From: Pseudorasbora parva
Taxonomy: Eukaryota; Chordata; Actinopteri; Cypriniformes; Gobionidae
Direction: 5' to 3'
NCBI RefSeq assembly: GCF_024679245.1
Contig: NC_090186.1
Coordinates: 34,608,946-34,672,945, forward strand
Length of the DNA stretch: 64,000 nucleotides
The notes beneath the pieces are model-generated. The model did no database searches, was not told the origin of the DNA, and saw only the letters and a list, made by a program, of their open reading frames with translations. Positions within the stretch are counted from its first letter, which is position 1; each line of letters opens with the position of its first letter. The position numbers were made by a program, and so were the translations under genes. This document shows, in pieces, positions 1 through 11,000 of this stretch.

Positions 1-774
1 AACACACACACAATGGTGAAATTGTAAATATAAATCAAATTGGAAGACCTTAAGAAATTAAAATGTTAACTGCATTCCGATAATATAACCTAATTATGGT
101 TTAGTCTATAGCAGTGGCTCCCAGCCACGTTCCTGGAGGCCCACCAACAGTGCACATTTTGCATGTCTCCTTTGTCTGACACACCCACATGATGTTCCAA
201 ACTTGCATGCATTTAATTTTTTTGCAGATAATTTGAAAATGCTTACCTTTTTTGTCTTTACAATAATAAAATAAAAATAACACTGAATAGTGATCAACAA
301 ATCTTTTGTAACTACGCCTTTACAGATATCCCACTGGAAGTCTACCGCATATTGATATTGCTACTTTTCTACTTTTTATTGCACTATCACTTTCAGAGCA
401 CAAATACTGTTAAATGAACAAAGTGGGAGGGTGTTGTGGGTGCCATTTCCCAGAAATGAGTTTTACAGGGTGGGATATCTACATTTAACAATACATAATG
501 AATCATGCTTATTCCTAGAGATAATTTAGGTGTTCTGTATTAAAAGGCTGGTAACATCAACACGTTCTCGTCTCAGCTCGTCACATATTTGGTTAGGTAC
601 ACATGGCGTTACTTTTTAATGCAAAGGGAACCCTTTTAGCATAATTTTTTTTGACTTGCAGATTACTCCACTTGGTACATCTGGAGTAAGGTTTCTATTG
701 AACGCAATGGAGTAGCAGGGTTCCAGACTGTTTGACAGCAGTGCCACTTCTGCAGGGCCTACTTCAAGTTGATA
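1..774. other. Intergenic, no recognised feature
   Basis: AT-rich non-coding sequence. No ORF resembles a known protein, and no RNA gene or clear transposon terminus was seen. Short CA runs occur at the very start. Confidence 0.5.
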
Positions 775-925
775 AAATGCAGCTTACTTGTTTATTTGGT
801 GTTTTCAGATCATCTGCGCACGAGAAAGAGCTCGCTTTTTCTGTAAAAAAAAAAACCTTGTATGATATCCAGTGTTATACCTAAACACGTCCAATCTGGC
901 AACCATATGCAAACACCTGAAAACA
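775..925 (+). mobile_element. Short non-autonomous element, copy 1 (right end truncated)
   Basis: The stretch begins AAATGCAGCTTACTTG and contains the phrase TGTCCAATCTGGCAACCATATGC. It aligns with the two outer flanks of 4813-5975 but lacks the 0.92-kb insert present there, so it acts as the empty-site version. It stops within a few bases of the DIRS inverted repeat at 928. The superfamily is unknown. Confidence 0.6.
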
Positions 926-927
926 AT

Positions 928-984
928 AACGTCTCGGTTACATATGTAACCCTCGTTCCCTGAGGAGGGAACGGAGACGTAACG
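928..984. repeat. Left arm of 57-bp inverted repeat (DIRS terminal repeat)
   Basis: Starts AACGTCTCGGTTACATATG and is the reverse complement of 1213-1269, with about 54 of 57 positions matching. Confidence 0.8.
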
Positions 985-1212
985 TAAGTGACTGACAAAT
1001 GGGGGTTTCGCTTAGAAGCCAATCATCTTCGAGATTTTAGAAAGCGCCCAATGGCAGTGCCAATGCCATGGGCATGCGAGATTTGCATGCGTAACTCCAC
1101 CTATCCACGTGGGTATATAAGGAAGTAGCTGGCATGATCGCATTGTTACCTGCTGAGGAGCCAAGACTGAACTCTCGGCCGTTCCAGCGGTACAGCGGAT
1201 GTGGCAGAGGAA

Positions 1213-1269
1213 CGTTACGTCTCCGTTCCCTCCTCAGGGATGGAGGGTTACATACGTAACCGAGACGTT
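1213..1269. repeat. Right arm of 57-bp inverted repeat (DIRS terminal repeat)
   Basis: Reverse complement of 928-984, ending CATACGTAACCGAGACGTT. The two arms bracket about 228 bp containing a TATA-like box. Confidence 0.8.
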
Positions 1270-1684
1270 CCCTTTCGTTCAGTCACTCCGAATAACGTCA
1301 GTGACTGACGAATGGGGGTCCCACACTCAGCTGTCTTCCAGTGCCCTGTGCAAGCGCGAGTGCCCTGGCGTAAGACTAGTACAGATGAAGGCCTCCACTT
1401 AACACAGGAGATACCAAGGTACACTGGCAGGCATATTCCAGGTGGAGATATGTGCCAAAATGCCTACCCGTAGGGAGGAGGGAGGGAGGCTTACGGTGGA
1501 AATACACATGTGGGGGTCGACCGGAGGGGGAACCATGCACAGGGAGCACCTGGCCGGACACGAGTGTCTGGGCCTAATAGGGCAGACTTACTGGCTTTCA
1601 GAGAAGCTCACCTAAGAAGAATATCGCACGTATCCAGTCCGTGTAGTGGAATGGCGAGCAAGTGAAGACACCTTAGCCAATCCA

Positions 1685-1894
1685 TTACCGGCCACTTGTA
1701 GAGGTGGGTACATAGTTGGATACAGGCTCAACTCGGAGATTGTAAAATCTGGCGAATGTGTTCAGTGTCGCCCAGCCTGCAGCTCTGCTGATGCCTGTTA
1801 GCAGAGCGCCATGCGCTAAAGCCCAAGAGGAGGCCACACTCCGAGTGCAAGGGGGCATGGGCGCCCCTGCTGCTGGTATGAACACAATGGCCAA
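1685..1894 (-). pseudogene. DIRS tyrosine recombinase, C-terminal fragment
   Basis: The last about 55 residues of this reading frame read like the end of a phage-integrase-fold recombinase: TRSVASSWAL (Arg at residue 18 in the position of the second catalytic Arg of HxxR), then AAGWATLNTFARFYNL, in which Trp41 sits in the His/Trp position and Tyr51 would be the nucleophile. The His of HxxR appears to be Pro here. The N-terminal catalytic domain and first Arg are missing upstream, where the element stops at about 1895. Truncated and not functional on its own. Family recognition is from motif spacing and remembered fish DIRS proteins; a profile search would settle it. Confidence 0.6.
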
Positions 1895-1895
1895 T

Positions 1896-3692
1896 CAGAG
1901 TATCAACATTTCTTAAATTTTAGTAGAGAAGCCAATTCTTTTGACAACACTACATAGCCCTATATATTAAATTTATACTGAAAAGTTATTGAATTCATTA
2001 ATTTATTATTACGTTCCATACACTCCATTAAGTTATACAAGAACACATTTTTTAAAATCAGTTTAACATAATCTAAGTTGATATAACTTAAACATCAAAA
2101 TTGATTATACTTAAAACATTTCAGGCTTTGACTTTTTTTTTTCAATGTAGTAAGTCAAAAATGTTTTATATAAACACCCTGTTTTTACAGTGTGTGTTAA
2201 ACATGAGGTTAATCCTGCTGTTCTATAAGCATCTTTTATTAAAGGTCTCCTCAAACAGAACCTAAGCTCAAATTGATCCCTGTAACAAAAGGACACAGAT
2301 TGAGACTGAAGCTATCAATCGGTCGCTTTTAGTGCACAATTCAGTTATCTCTCAATAGTCCTGACATTCAGTTGCCATCTTTGTGTCAAAATCAAATATG
2401 AGTCATCCATAATCTCAGACGGACAATAACTGACAAAAGATGGTAATCTCCACCGCTCAAGGCCACAAATCAATGACCACAATGTCATCCGTAATACTAT
2501 TACAAGGCTGGAATCAAGGAAAGGGAGCTTTAATAGGGAAGATATCAGCATGTGAGGGCTTCTGGATTTTCCCTTGACCGAAAAAGAACAGAAGATCTGC
2601 CGTCTATATCCAGCGATGTCCATTAATCATCTCCAGTTGCTTTTGTGTTGCACAGTCTCAATGCACTGGTCACAACAAACTAAAGCCATCTATTATGCCT
2701 GATATTAATACAGAAAGGCCAAGATGATTTATATTGCTTTTTTTTGGCGACATCGTTTGCTAATTAATAACGGCGCAATCTCCCGTCGAGTAAGACCGCC
2801 CTAGTATCACTTCCTTTATTTTTTTTCTAATTTATTAACACATTTATCCACGAGCCAATACATGTTTTCCTCCACCGAGTTATTATAGATTCATCATTAA
2901 GTAGGTCACATACCAGATAAAGAGGTAGAGGCAATGCTTCAGTGGTTATTCGACAGCCTATTTCTAAGTTGGCGGAACCTGCCAGAGCAACAGTGCATTT
3001 TTAATCAAACACACACAGGATGTTTTTACAACAGTGAATGGGTCAAGCTAATAACATTTGTCTAGAAATTTGACACCTCCAGTTTGTCAACTAATATAGG
3101 CGGCATGAGTCAGGCTGTTGAATAATGATGATCCATGAATCCAAATTAAGTGCTGATCTGCCCGGTAGTTATGAAGCAGTGTTCCCAGCACAGCGAGAAA
3201 TGAGGATAGATGTTTTGATTGGGGGAGAGCGGGACTAATTGCCACAATTTTTACTCCATTGAATATTTCTCAGGGTGTGTTTAATTACATTTTATACATA
3301 TGTGTACATACATTATTTATTATTCAGTATAGGCACATAAAGTGCCTTAGCTTTGCCACAAAGCAGAATTGAACATGTCATCCATTTCTGTCTCTCCCCA
3401 CCTCCACCCAAAAAAGATACAATGATGGAGCATGTTGTGACACTATTTGGACATCAGCTGTCACAATGGAACCTGCCATTATACAACTATATTTTCAGAA
3501 TAATGTTAAAAAGGTCAATTAGTTGTGAAAACTAAAAACACATTAATGAATAACCAAAAAATGCGTATTATATATTATGTATTTTTTTATATATATAAAA
3601 TTGTAAATTGTACACACACACATACACATACACACACGTTTGTTATTGTGACATATTGGGACATTCCATAGGCGTAATGGTTTTTATACCAT
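1896..3692. other. Intergenic, no recognised feature
   Basis: AT-rich, apparently mostly single-copy sequence with short A/T runs and a CA-rich patch near 3612-3645. No ORF looks coding and no transposon ends were recognised. Parts (about 2340-3250) are less repetitive than the surroundings. Confidence 0.4.
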
Positions 3693-3930
3693 ACACTCTA
3701 AAAAATGCTGGGTTAAAAACAACCCAAGTTGGGTTGAAAATGCACCAACCCAACAATTTTAACCCAGTGGTTGAGTTGTTTTAACCCAGTGGTTGGGTTA
3801 AATGTTGCTTAAGACAACCCAATTGCTGGGTAAGAACAACTCAACCATTGGGTAAAAACAACCCAATTGTTGGGTTGGTGCATTTTCAACCCAACTTGGG
3901 TTGTTTTTAACCCAGCATTTTTTAGAGTGT
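3693..3930. mobile_element. 238-bp palindromic MITE-like element
   Basis: Begins ACACTCTAAAAAATGCTGGG and ends with its reverse complement. Nearly the whole 238 bp is one imperfect inverted repeat with about 119-bp arms centred near 3811, built from repeated AACCCA/TGGGTT words. This is typical of a foldback non-autonomous DNA transposon. No clear target duplication could be defined. Confidence 0.75.
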
Positions 3931-4104
3931 ACAAACCGTATTTTCTATCCCCTTACACTGCCCCTAAACCTAACCATCACAGGAAACATTCTGCATTTTT
4001 ACTTTCTAAAAATTCATCCTGTATGATTTATAAGCATTTTGAAAAGTGGGGACATGGCCAATGTCCTCAAGTCACCCTTGTCATCATATGTCACAAAAAA
4101 CATG

Positions 4105-4106
<2 letters not shown>

Positions 4107-4187
<81 letters not shown>
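4107..4187. repeat. (CA)n microsatellite
   Basis: About 40 uninterrupted CA units. Confidence 0.97.
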
Positions 4188-4189
<2 letters not shown>

Positions 4190-4682
4190 TCATGTGGTTA
4201 TTTTTCAGTTTAATGCATTAAAAATATTTAACACAATTAATGCAGCATCCATTTTTTTTGTCATCCTTTAGCTAGCGTTACATTATATTATACCAAACAC
4301 GACAAGACAAAAGAGAACGTGCTGTCTGTGAATGTCACACACAAGACAACGCACAGAAAGATGCACGCGCCAGAATCAAGTTCTTTCGCGCTTGGACAAA
4401 CAATAATTATGCTACAGAATTATGACAAAGTGCCAGTTTTGTCAATTATTCTCAAAAGAGCAGTCTTAAATTAGTTAAATAACATCTTAAATGTACTTAG
4501 TGCTATTAGAAAATGAAATGCACTTAAAGCGTGTCAGAGCCGTGTCATGCGTGGCAGATTCAAAGTGAAGGAAGCCTAATAGAACAGTTCATGTGATGTC
4601 TTTCATTAATGATCATCAAAGAACAAAGGTCATTTTAAAAATTGGAAATTGTAACTTCAATAAGCTTAATTTATGCAGTTAA

Positions 4683-4760
4683 AGGGATAGTTCACCCAAA
4701 AATGAAAATTAGCCCATGATTTACTCACCCTCAAGTCATATGAAATTCTCCTTTCAGAAT
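4683..4760 (+). mobile_element. TTAA-flanked MITE end (AGGGATAGTTCACCC family)
   Basis: TTAA at 4679-4682 is followed by AGGGATAGTTCACCC and a CTCACCCTCAAGTCAT segment. The matching right terminus was not found, so this is a one-ended fragment. Confidence 0.6.
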
Positions 4761-4812
4761 ACAATCAGAGTTAAATTAATAATGTTAAATTAATAATTAA
4801 TAATAAATTAAT

Positions 4813-5975
4813 AAATGCAGTCTACTTGTTTATTGGTGTTTTCAGATTATCTACGCTCGAGAAAGAGCTTGCGTAGCCTACTTGCGATTGCCAGATTTCA
4901 GTCATTTAAATCCGCCAAACAGAGCTTTTCTGTGAAAAGAACAGGTTATGGATGTGCGGTATACCGGTACTGGAAAAATACCGGTATATATTTCATTTAA
5001 AACGGTACGATATCATGATTTTGCACATTTCGGTATGCTGCTTTTCCGAAGTTCACCGCTAGATGGCAGCGCGCTACCCAAACTGACCCGAAACAACCGG
5101 CAAATGTGACAACAACATAGACGAACAAAATGGATAAAGCAGTTGAATCTCACACAAGATGCCCAAAACGAATTACTAAAGAGAGGAGTAGAAGTGAAAT
5201 TTGTAATTACTTTGCTTATAAAACTGATGAAGAACCATCAAACCTAGCCAAGAAACATCTGTCACTATTCTGACTTTAAGACTTCTTAAGATTTCAACAG
5301 GTCAGTGAATCATTCAAACTATCTAATTTAGAGATTTATTTTCTTTTTACACTGATCAACGCACATACATAGCCTAACATAAGATCGAATATCACAAAAT
5401 CTCCAGCTTTCATTTCAATCAGTGACATTTAGATCTCATAATATGTGCATGTAACTCCAAATATTATGAGTTTTGTTATTACGAAATGCTATAAAATCGC
5501 TTGCATGTTCAAATGATTTCTGTTATCATCCCGAGACAAACGTGAAATGTTGAATCGGATTATGCAGATTGCTTTAGTGTAGGTGTGATGTCTTTTGAAA
5601 CCAGAAGCAATTTGCTAATTTTGAGAGATTTTTGCTGCAATTTTTTCTCACAAGAAAGTTTGATGTGCTAAGCTTTGCTGGTGAATTTACTAATAAACAT
5701 ATGTGGTAATTTCCCACTTTATAAACTCAAAACTTGCATAATTGTTCCCATTCGCGTGCAATATACCCGCGCTAATATCAGACTGTGTGGTATCGATTTA
5801 ATATCGGTACTTCGGTATTAGATTGTGGTACCGTACTGAAGCCAAATTGTGGTATCGAGCCATCCCTAGAACCGGTGTTTTACCTAAACATGTCCAATCT
5901 GGCAACCATATGCACGCAAGCTCTCTCTCGCGCGTGGATGATCTGAAAACACCAATAAACAAGTAAGCTGCATTT
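4813..5975. mobile_element. Short non-autonomous element, copy 2, interrupted
   Basis: The left end AAATGCAGTCTACTTGTTTA and the right end (reverse complement of AAATGCAGCTTACTTGTTTA) form terminal inverted repeats of over 30 bp. The body matches 775-925 on both sides of a 922-bp insertion at 4947-5868. Without the insert the element is about 240 bp. Superfamily unknown. Confidence 0.65.
4947..5868. mobile_element. hAT-like non-autonomous transposon nested in 4813-5975
   Basis: The terminus near 4947 reads TATGGATGTGCGG, probably a mutated TAGGGATG, and the right end reads GAGCCATCCCTA. The flanks GAACAGGT (4939-4946) and GAACCGGT (5869-5876) match at 7 of 8 bases, the duplication size hAT transposases make. 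The ends are rich in GGTACCGGTAT-like words. No transposase ORF is present. Confidence 0.7.
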
Positions 5976-6229
5976 CAGCAATCTCCAATTGAGATGTTCT
6001 GCTTAAAGTGTCATTCAGCCTACATTTTAGACTTGTCTTTTTTCGTCAACCATATTGCATGTTTATATAACGTTGTCGCAATGTAGGCTAACATTACGCA
6101 GTGACTGTGATGTACTCTGAAAGCTTGCAAAAACATCATAGGCCTACTTCAGTTCTCAAAAATATAAATATATAACTTATATTTTTACAAAAGGAATAGC
6201 TTTGTCAAATGACTGCCGTTTTAACATAT

Positions 6230-6640
6230 GGTGGAAAAGGTGACGGTCTCTCTAAGAAACTTTCAATTTAATCAGCTAGTCAATAAGTGGATAAATCATT
6301 ACTTACTGCTTGCAGGAATATAGTCGCCCCTCTCTTCAGTTTAAAACGCTGAGCAAAGCTTGAAATGGGCCGAACAAACGAGCGATTTTTAAATAAATTG
6401 TTGTGGTATCCGATTATAATAAACCTCAACCATGACTGTTGACATGAAAAGTCCTCACGTCTCCTGCACAGCCTGAGCATGACGTTTGTCATGAGAGTTG
6501 CTGTTTTTGCTATCCTCAAGTGTTGTTTTTTTACCTGCTGTCCCAGTTACCGTCAGTTCCGCCTGACAATGAACATGTTTGGACAGATGCAAATGTTGGG
6601 GGCGTGCATATAAATGATCCCCAACGCTTGCGTCATGGTT
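6230..6640. repeat. Dispersed repeat shared with 53010-53500
   Basis: Several blocks, such as GGGCCGA..CAA, TGAAAAGTCCTCAC and TTGGGGGCGT, occur in the same order at 53010-53500. The copies are diverged, and neither shows recognisable termini or coding sequence. Confidence 0.55.
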
Positions 6641-8730
6641 GGGTTTATGTTGAGAAGCACTTATTTTTCTGTGGTGATTTTGATTCACAAGATTTACATA
6701 TGAAGGAGGAGGCATGGTGTTTGAGACTCACAGTATGTGATGTCCATGTACTGATCTCTTATTATTTAACTATGGCAAGGTTAATTACATTTTTCATTCT
6801 AGGACACCTTTAAACATATATTCACTTGTTTGTACCCAGCAGCCATGGCAAAAAATATGTACATTTAGTTTGGAGGACAGAACTTGATTTTAGGAGGATT
6901 TTTAAGTAATGTAGTCCTTTGAGACCAGAATACAAATCCACTAATAGTACATGCACACTGGACTTTTAACTCAAAACCTAATAGTGACATATTTGATCTG
7001 CTGAGATGTTATTCTGTTAAACTTCTATGTGCTCTGGCAAAACATGATTGCCAGATTGTCTGAATCATTAGAATAAAGAGTGGCTGCAATCAAAGCATTC
7101 ATGGGAAATCTCCAAGAGTGCACTCCTGTCATTCATTTAAAAACCTGAGAGTGGGCTTGCTTTACAGCAAGTTAAAAGATGAAGCATTTATGTCCCTTTC
7201 TGGTTTTTGACAGCTGCTTGACATGTCTGTTTACACGGATGCCTTCGTACTGCTTTATTAGGCACAGGTAGCATCATTAATACAGACATCAAATAGCAAG
7301 TTCTTAATCATTAATCATGGCTATCATTCAATCAGGAACATATATTCACACAATTACATGATATTCTGATTAATTAATCAAATCCATTGCAATTCATCAC
7401 ATATATCAATATTTACATTATTGTGTTAGACATGTAAATAGTTGATTAGATGCTTACAAAAAGTGTATTTAAAGGGTCAATACGTTCTTTACTTTATGTC
7501 CATAGTGATATATGCTAAACACTAGACATTTACTTTAATAAAAGGCCATTTGTGAGAACATCTGTATTCCAAGACAATCCAGCAAAACAGTAGCTTTTAC
7601 TGCCTAAAATGGGCCTCAATTTATTGCATCCCATCCCTCCTCTCCTAAATTAACTACCACATAGCTTAACAGCCGTGGATTTGTGGATTTGCCCTTGCTT
7701 TTGTAAGACCGTTTCTTCCTAAAAGCAATAAGAATGGACTAATAGGCAGTGGTCACATTCCAGGCTCATTGTGTTGGTCATTAGAGGATGTGTCTACAGA
7801 GGGTCTGTTGAAAGGGCATGCGTGCTAAAGCAGCAGTGACACTGCTATTCCTCTCTCTGTTTTAAAAGTAGGAGAAGAGATGAGTAACGGCGAGGCTGAG
7901 CGATCGGCTGGAGCGTGTGCTTGTGTTTGTGTGTGCGTGCAGTGGGGGGGAGGTGTGAGTGAGTGATTAATGGGATCCTACAGACCATTCCAGAGTCTAG
8001 AGACCTGCGTCACCTTTCTCTATAGTATTAAGATTCAAAGGATGTCTGAACAAATTGGCCAGCAAAAGAAATCAGGGGTCTTCTGCAGGGAAAATGTCAC
8101 CAGGGTGAAATCAGAGCAGAGTTGTTGATCTAAGAGATTCAGTTTGAAACTTTATTGGTGTAATTTGGTTTAGTATTATGAGGCGACGTAAAAGCCTTTA
8201 AAGGGCCTGTGCGGAGTACAAACTGACAATATAGGGTAATTCAATTGCATAAGGACTAATTAGTTCCACTCTGGTACTCTCTCAAGTGTTGTTTTGTACT
8301 GGAGACATTAGGTGCAGATTTAAAGGAGGACATGGGGTTCATTTGTAATATTTAAGTTATATTAAACTTTGCTATTCTGTAACCATCAGTTGTTGCGTGT
8401 CTGATAAGAATTGAATACATATTTTTTTTAAATTCCAATTTTGTTCTTGAATTTAATTGAGAAAGCAAACAGCCACAGACTAGAATTTAGAGGACAAGAC
8501 TAATGTAAGCAGGAATACATTTATTATTAATAAATTAAATTATTTTTGATAGTCTTTCAAAATAATGTACTTTATTTTTAATTAATAATAATAATATTCA
8601 TTATTGTCATGTATCTTTATTATTGAATGTATGTTAACTTACCAACCAGGCTCAAAGGAAAGGAGTTTTTTTGTAACATTTCTACAAAAATATATTATGT
8701 TGCTTGGACGTTTTGTGAAACGTTCTAAAT
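6641..8730. other. Intergenic, no recognised feature
   Basis: No known protein, RNA gene or transposon terminus was seen. It includes a TG-rich, G-rich patch near 7921-7960 and AT-rich stretches near 8520-8600. Confidence 0.4.
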
Positions 8731-9459
8731 TTAGGGATAGTTCACCCAAAAATGAATTTACTCATCCTCAAGCCAGATATATATGACTAACTTCTTTCAG
8801 ATGAACACAATCTGAGTTATATTAAAAAATATATAATTGCTTTTTCAAGCTTTATAATGGTAGTGAATGGCAGTCCTGATTTTGAAGTGCAGCCATCCAT
8901 TACAAAAGCACTCCATAAGACTCCAGGAGGCTAGTAAAGGCCTTCTGAAGCAAAGCAATGGGTTTTTGTAGGAAAAATATGCATATTTAAAACTTTATAA
9001 ACTAAAATAAATAGCTTCTGGCAGACGGCTTACGCTACATAACGTAGCATGTAGGACTAGCGTAAGCTTTGACACCTCTCAAACAAATAGGGCTGGGCAA
9101 CAAACTCAAGCTCCTCTTCTCTTATATCCTCCGACATTTCTCTTTAAAATTCTTGTTTTAGACTTCTAATTTGTGTTTGGGGTTTTGTTTTACTCTTTCC
9201 TCTAGTGCTCTATTCATCAATTTGTCAGGTCAGGGATTACTCTTTTGCCACATGTCGATGCCAAGGCCGTCTGTTGGAAGCTACTTTATAAAGTTTTAAA
9301 TATGGATATTTCTCTAACACAAATGCATTGCTTCACTTTAGAAGGCCTTTATTAAACCCCGGAGCAGTGTGGACTACTTTTATGATGGGCGGATGCACTT
9401 TTTCTTCAAAATCTCGACCCCCCATTCACAGCCATTAAAAAGCTTGGAAGAGCCAAACA

Positions 9460-9712
9460 TTTTCTTTTAAACGGAGTGTCTATTCACACCAAGTGCAAAT
9501 AGCGTGCCTTGTTGGCAAGTGCTATTCGCAGCTCCGCCTAACAATGACTGGTTGGGCCAAACAAGATATAAAAAAACGTGCTGTATATCAACGGCTTCAG
9601 TGGTGCAATATAATAAAGCGGAAGGCTTAAAGGGATAGTTCACCCAAAAATGAAAAATCAGAATTTTTATTATTGGGTGAACTATCCCTTTAAGTCTCGA
9701 GTTCGGCTGCCT
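9460..9712. mobile_element. Insertion inside the 8733-9815 element
   Basis: This interrupts the continuity between GAAGAGCCAAACATT and TATAAATCTGATTGTATT of the outer element. It contains CTATTCACACCAAGTGCAAAT and itself hosts a 59-bp TTAA-flanked palindrome. Boundaries are approximate. Confidence 0.4.
9631..9689. mobile_element. 59-bp minimal TTAA-flanked palindromic element
   Basis: TTAA (9627-9630 and 9690-9693) flanks a 59-bp unit that begins AGGGATAGTTCACCC and ends with its exact reverse complement. It is essentially two terminal inverted repeats with a short AT spacer. Confidence 0.75.
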
Positions 9713-9896
9713 TTTTAAGTATAAATCTGATTGTATTTATCTGAAAGAAGAGTTTCATATACACCTAGGGTTGTTGTTTGACAGTGAGTAAGTCATGGGG
9801 TAATTTTACTTTTTAAGTACCACTAAAATTGCATTAAATGTCTACTATAACAGATGAATGTGAATGTGCCAATGTTATATTGCATTGGATATTATG

Positions 9897-10423
9897 TTGC
9901 CTGACAAGCCAGACCCACATCAAGATGTTTGGTCTGGAAACTCACCATTGACAGGGCTCAATCCGAGGTGCGGGATAAACGGTTGTCTTTCAAACTCCCT
10001 CTGCACACGATAGGATAGTGCTACAACCAACCAGAGCAACGAAGGTGAAACGGAGCTCGTTGATAGCTTAGACGGTTGATAGATTAAACATTCGCCGTAC
10101 CGGTCGGCAAAACTCGAACACATCTTCCCTTTTTAAGAATGACTTCAGTGCCGTTCTTTTCTCAGAGAAAAGAATGTCTTCCAGAGTTGCGGTCAAAGCT
10201 GATTCGAAAGACCGCCGGTCGCTAGTTTCTGTGTTTACTAGAAGCACGCAAGCGCAACTCGGCTGTCATTATGTTAAGCCCCGCCCACCGACTCTATACA
10301 CGATGTGATTAGCCCAACCAGAGTTTGCCGTTTACAGCTCAGAAGTGAACTGAGAGTTGCTAGATGACACTTGCAGGCAGATTAGATTTGCTGCCGCTAG
10401 GGTGCATCTAGATTTCTAGGCTA
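9897..10423 (+). mobile_element. 9-bp-TSD DNA transposon family, copy A
   Basis: A 527-bp unit starting TTGCCTGACAAGCCAGACCC and ending TCTAGATTTCTAGGCTA. It is flanked by a perfect 9-bp duplication GATATTATG (9888-9896 and 10424-10432). Complete sister copies occur at 57194-57726 and 58240-58756. Terminal inverted repeats are short (TAGCCT..). No transposase is present. A 9-bp duplication suggests a Mutator-like rather than hAT mobiliser; this is an inference. Confidence 0.85.
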
Positions 10424-10577
10424 GATATTATGCGTATCATGGCAGAAATAAAATGTCCTGTGAGTGCCGCTAAAAGGTTAGTGGGTTTGAAAATAGCACA
10501 CCACCTACAAGAAACCCTAAACTAATGCCGCATTCCAGGCAACCTGTAAACCGTGTTTTTCCAACCACACCCGTTAA

Positions 10578-11000
10578 AGGAACACTCCGACGTTTTAGAA
10601 ATAGGGCTTATTCAACTTCTTTCCTACATTTAGATATGATGGCAAATGCATTTTTGTAATTTTTTAGCGCATTCATTGTTTTAGTTTAGCAGGGTCGCCG
10701 CTAGCTTAGCTTAGCAAAATGAATGGAATCCTATGTTGCCAGCTAGCATGTCCCGAGTAAAAATGATCCAAAAAAACCCACCCACCTAATTGCTTCTTAT
10801 GGCCTGCGCATTCACAACGAGTACAAATAGCGATGAAGAATAAGACAAGGCGATTTCCTAGGCAGATATTGACCTGGGACTATATTATGGGGAAGCAAAA
10901 GCGAAGCACTGCTACTTATGCGCAGAGATATCACGGCTCTCATCCTCACATCCTCCGGCTGTTGAGCGATCGCAATGTGTTGCGTGATATCTGCGCCAAT
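10578..11000 (+). mobile_element. TTAA-flanked element, left end (AGGAACACTCC family)
   Basis: TTAA at 10574-10577 is followed by AGGAACACTCCGACGTTTT and a body with GCTAGCTTAGCTTAGCA and CGATTTCCTAGG. This resembles a common zebrafish-type repeat. The right inverted terminus was not found, so the end is approximate. Confidence 0.5.

Larger units (their letters stand above)
928..1895 (-). mobile_element. DIRS-type retrotransposon remnant (3' end)
   Basis: Two 57-bp arms, 928-984 and 1213-1269, are inverted copies with about three mismatches, and a TATATAAGG box lies between them at about 1113. Next to the right arm, minus-strand sequence ends in a tyrosine-recombinase C-terminus (1685-1894). 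Inverted terminal repeats plus a YR-type recombinase are the hallmark of DIRS elements, which integrate through a circular intermediate and lack a DDE integrase. Reverse transcriptase and RNase H are absent, so this is a 5'-truncated fragment. A direct repeat (AGTGACTGAC then AATGGGGGT) follows each arm. The DIRS assignment is an inference from the combined motifs. Confidence 0.65.
8733..9815 (+). mobile_element. AGGGATAGTTCACCC-family element, interrupted
   Basis: The left end AGGGATAGTTCACCCAAAAA is at 8733-8752, preceded by a mutated TTAA. The body contains AAAACTTTATAAACTAAAATA, and the right part ends GTGAGTAAGTCATGGGG. An unrelated stretch from about 9460 to 9712 interrupts it. No coding capacity. 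TTAA-target family; superfamily Kolobok- or piggyBac-like by inference. Confidence 0.55.

Noticed and set aside
3867..4271. 134-codon plus-strand frame with a HTHTHT run
   Set aside because: Half of it is the CA microsatellite and the rest is the palindromic element; no protein-like sequence.
9920..10123. 67-codon minus-strand frame, also partly open in other copies of the same repeat
   Set aside because: Lies within the 9-bp-duplication transposon and does not stay open across copies in the same form.
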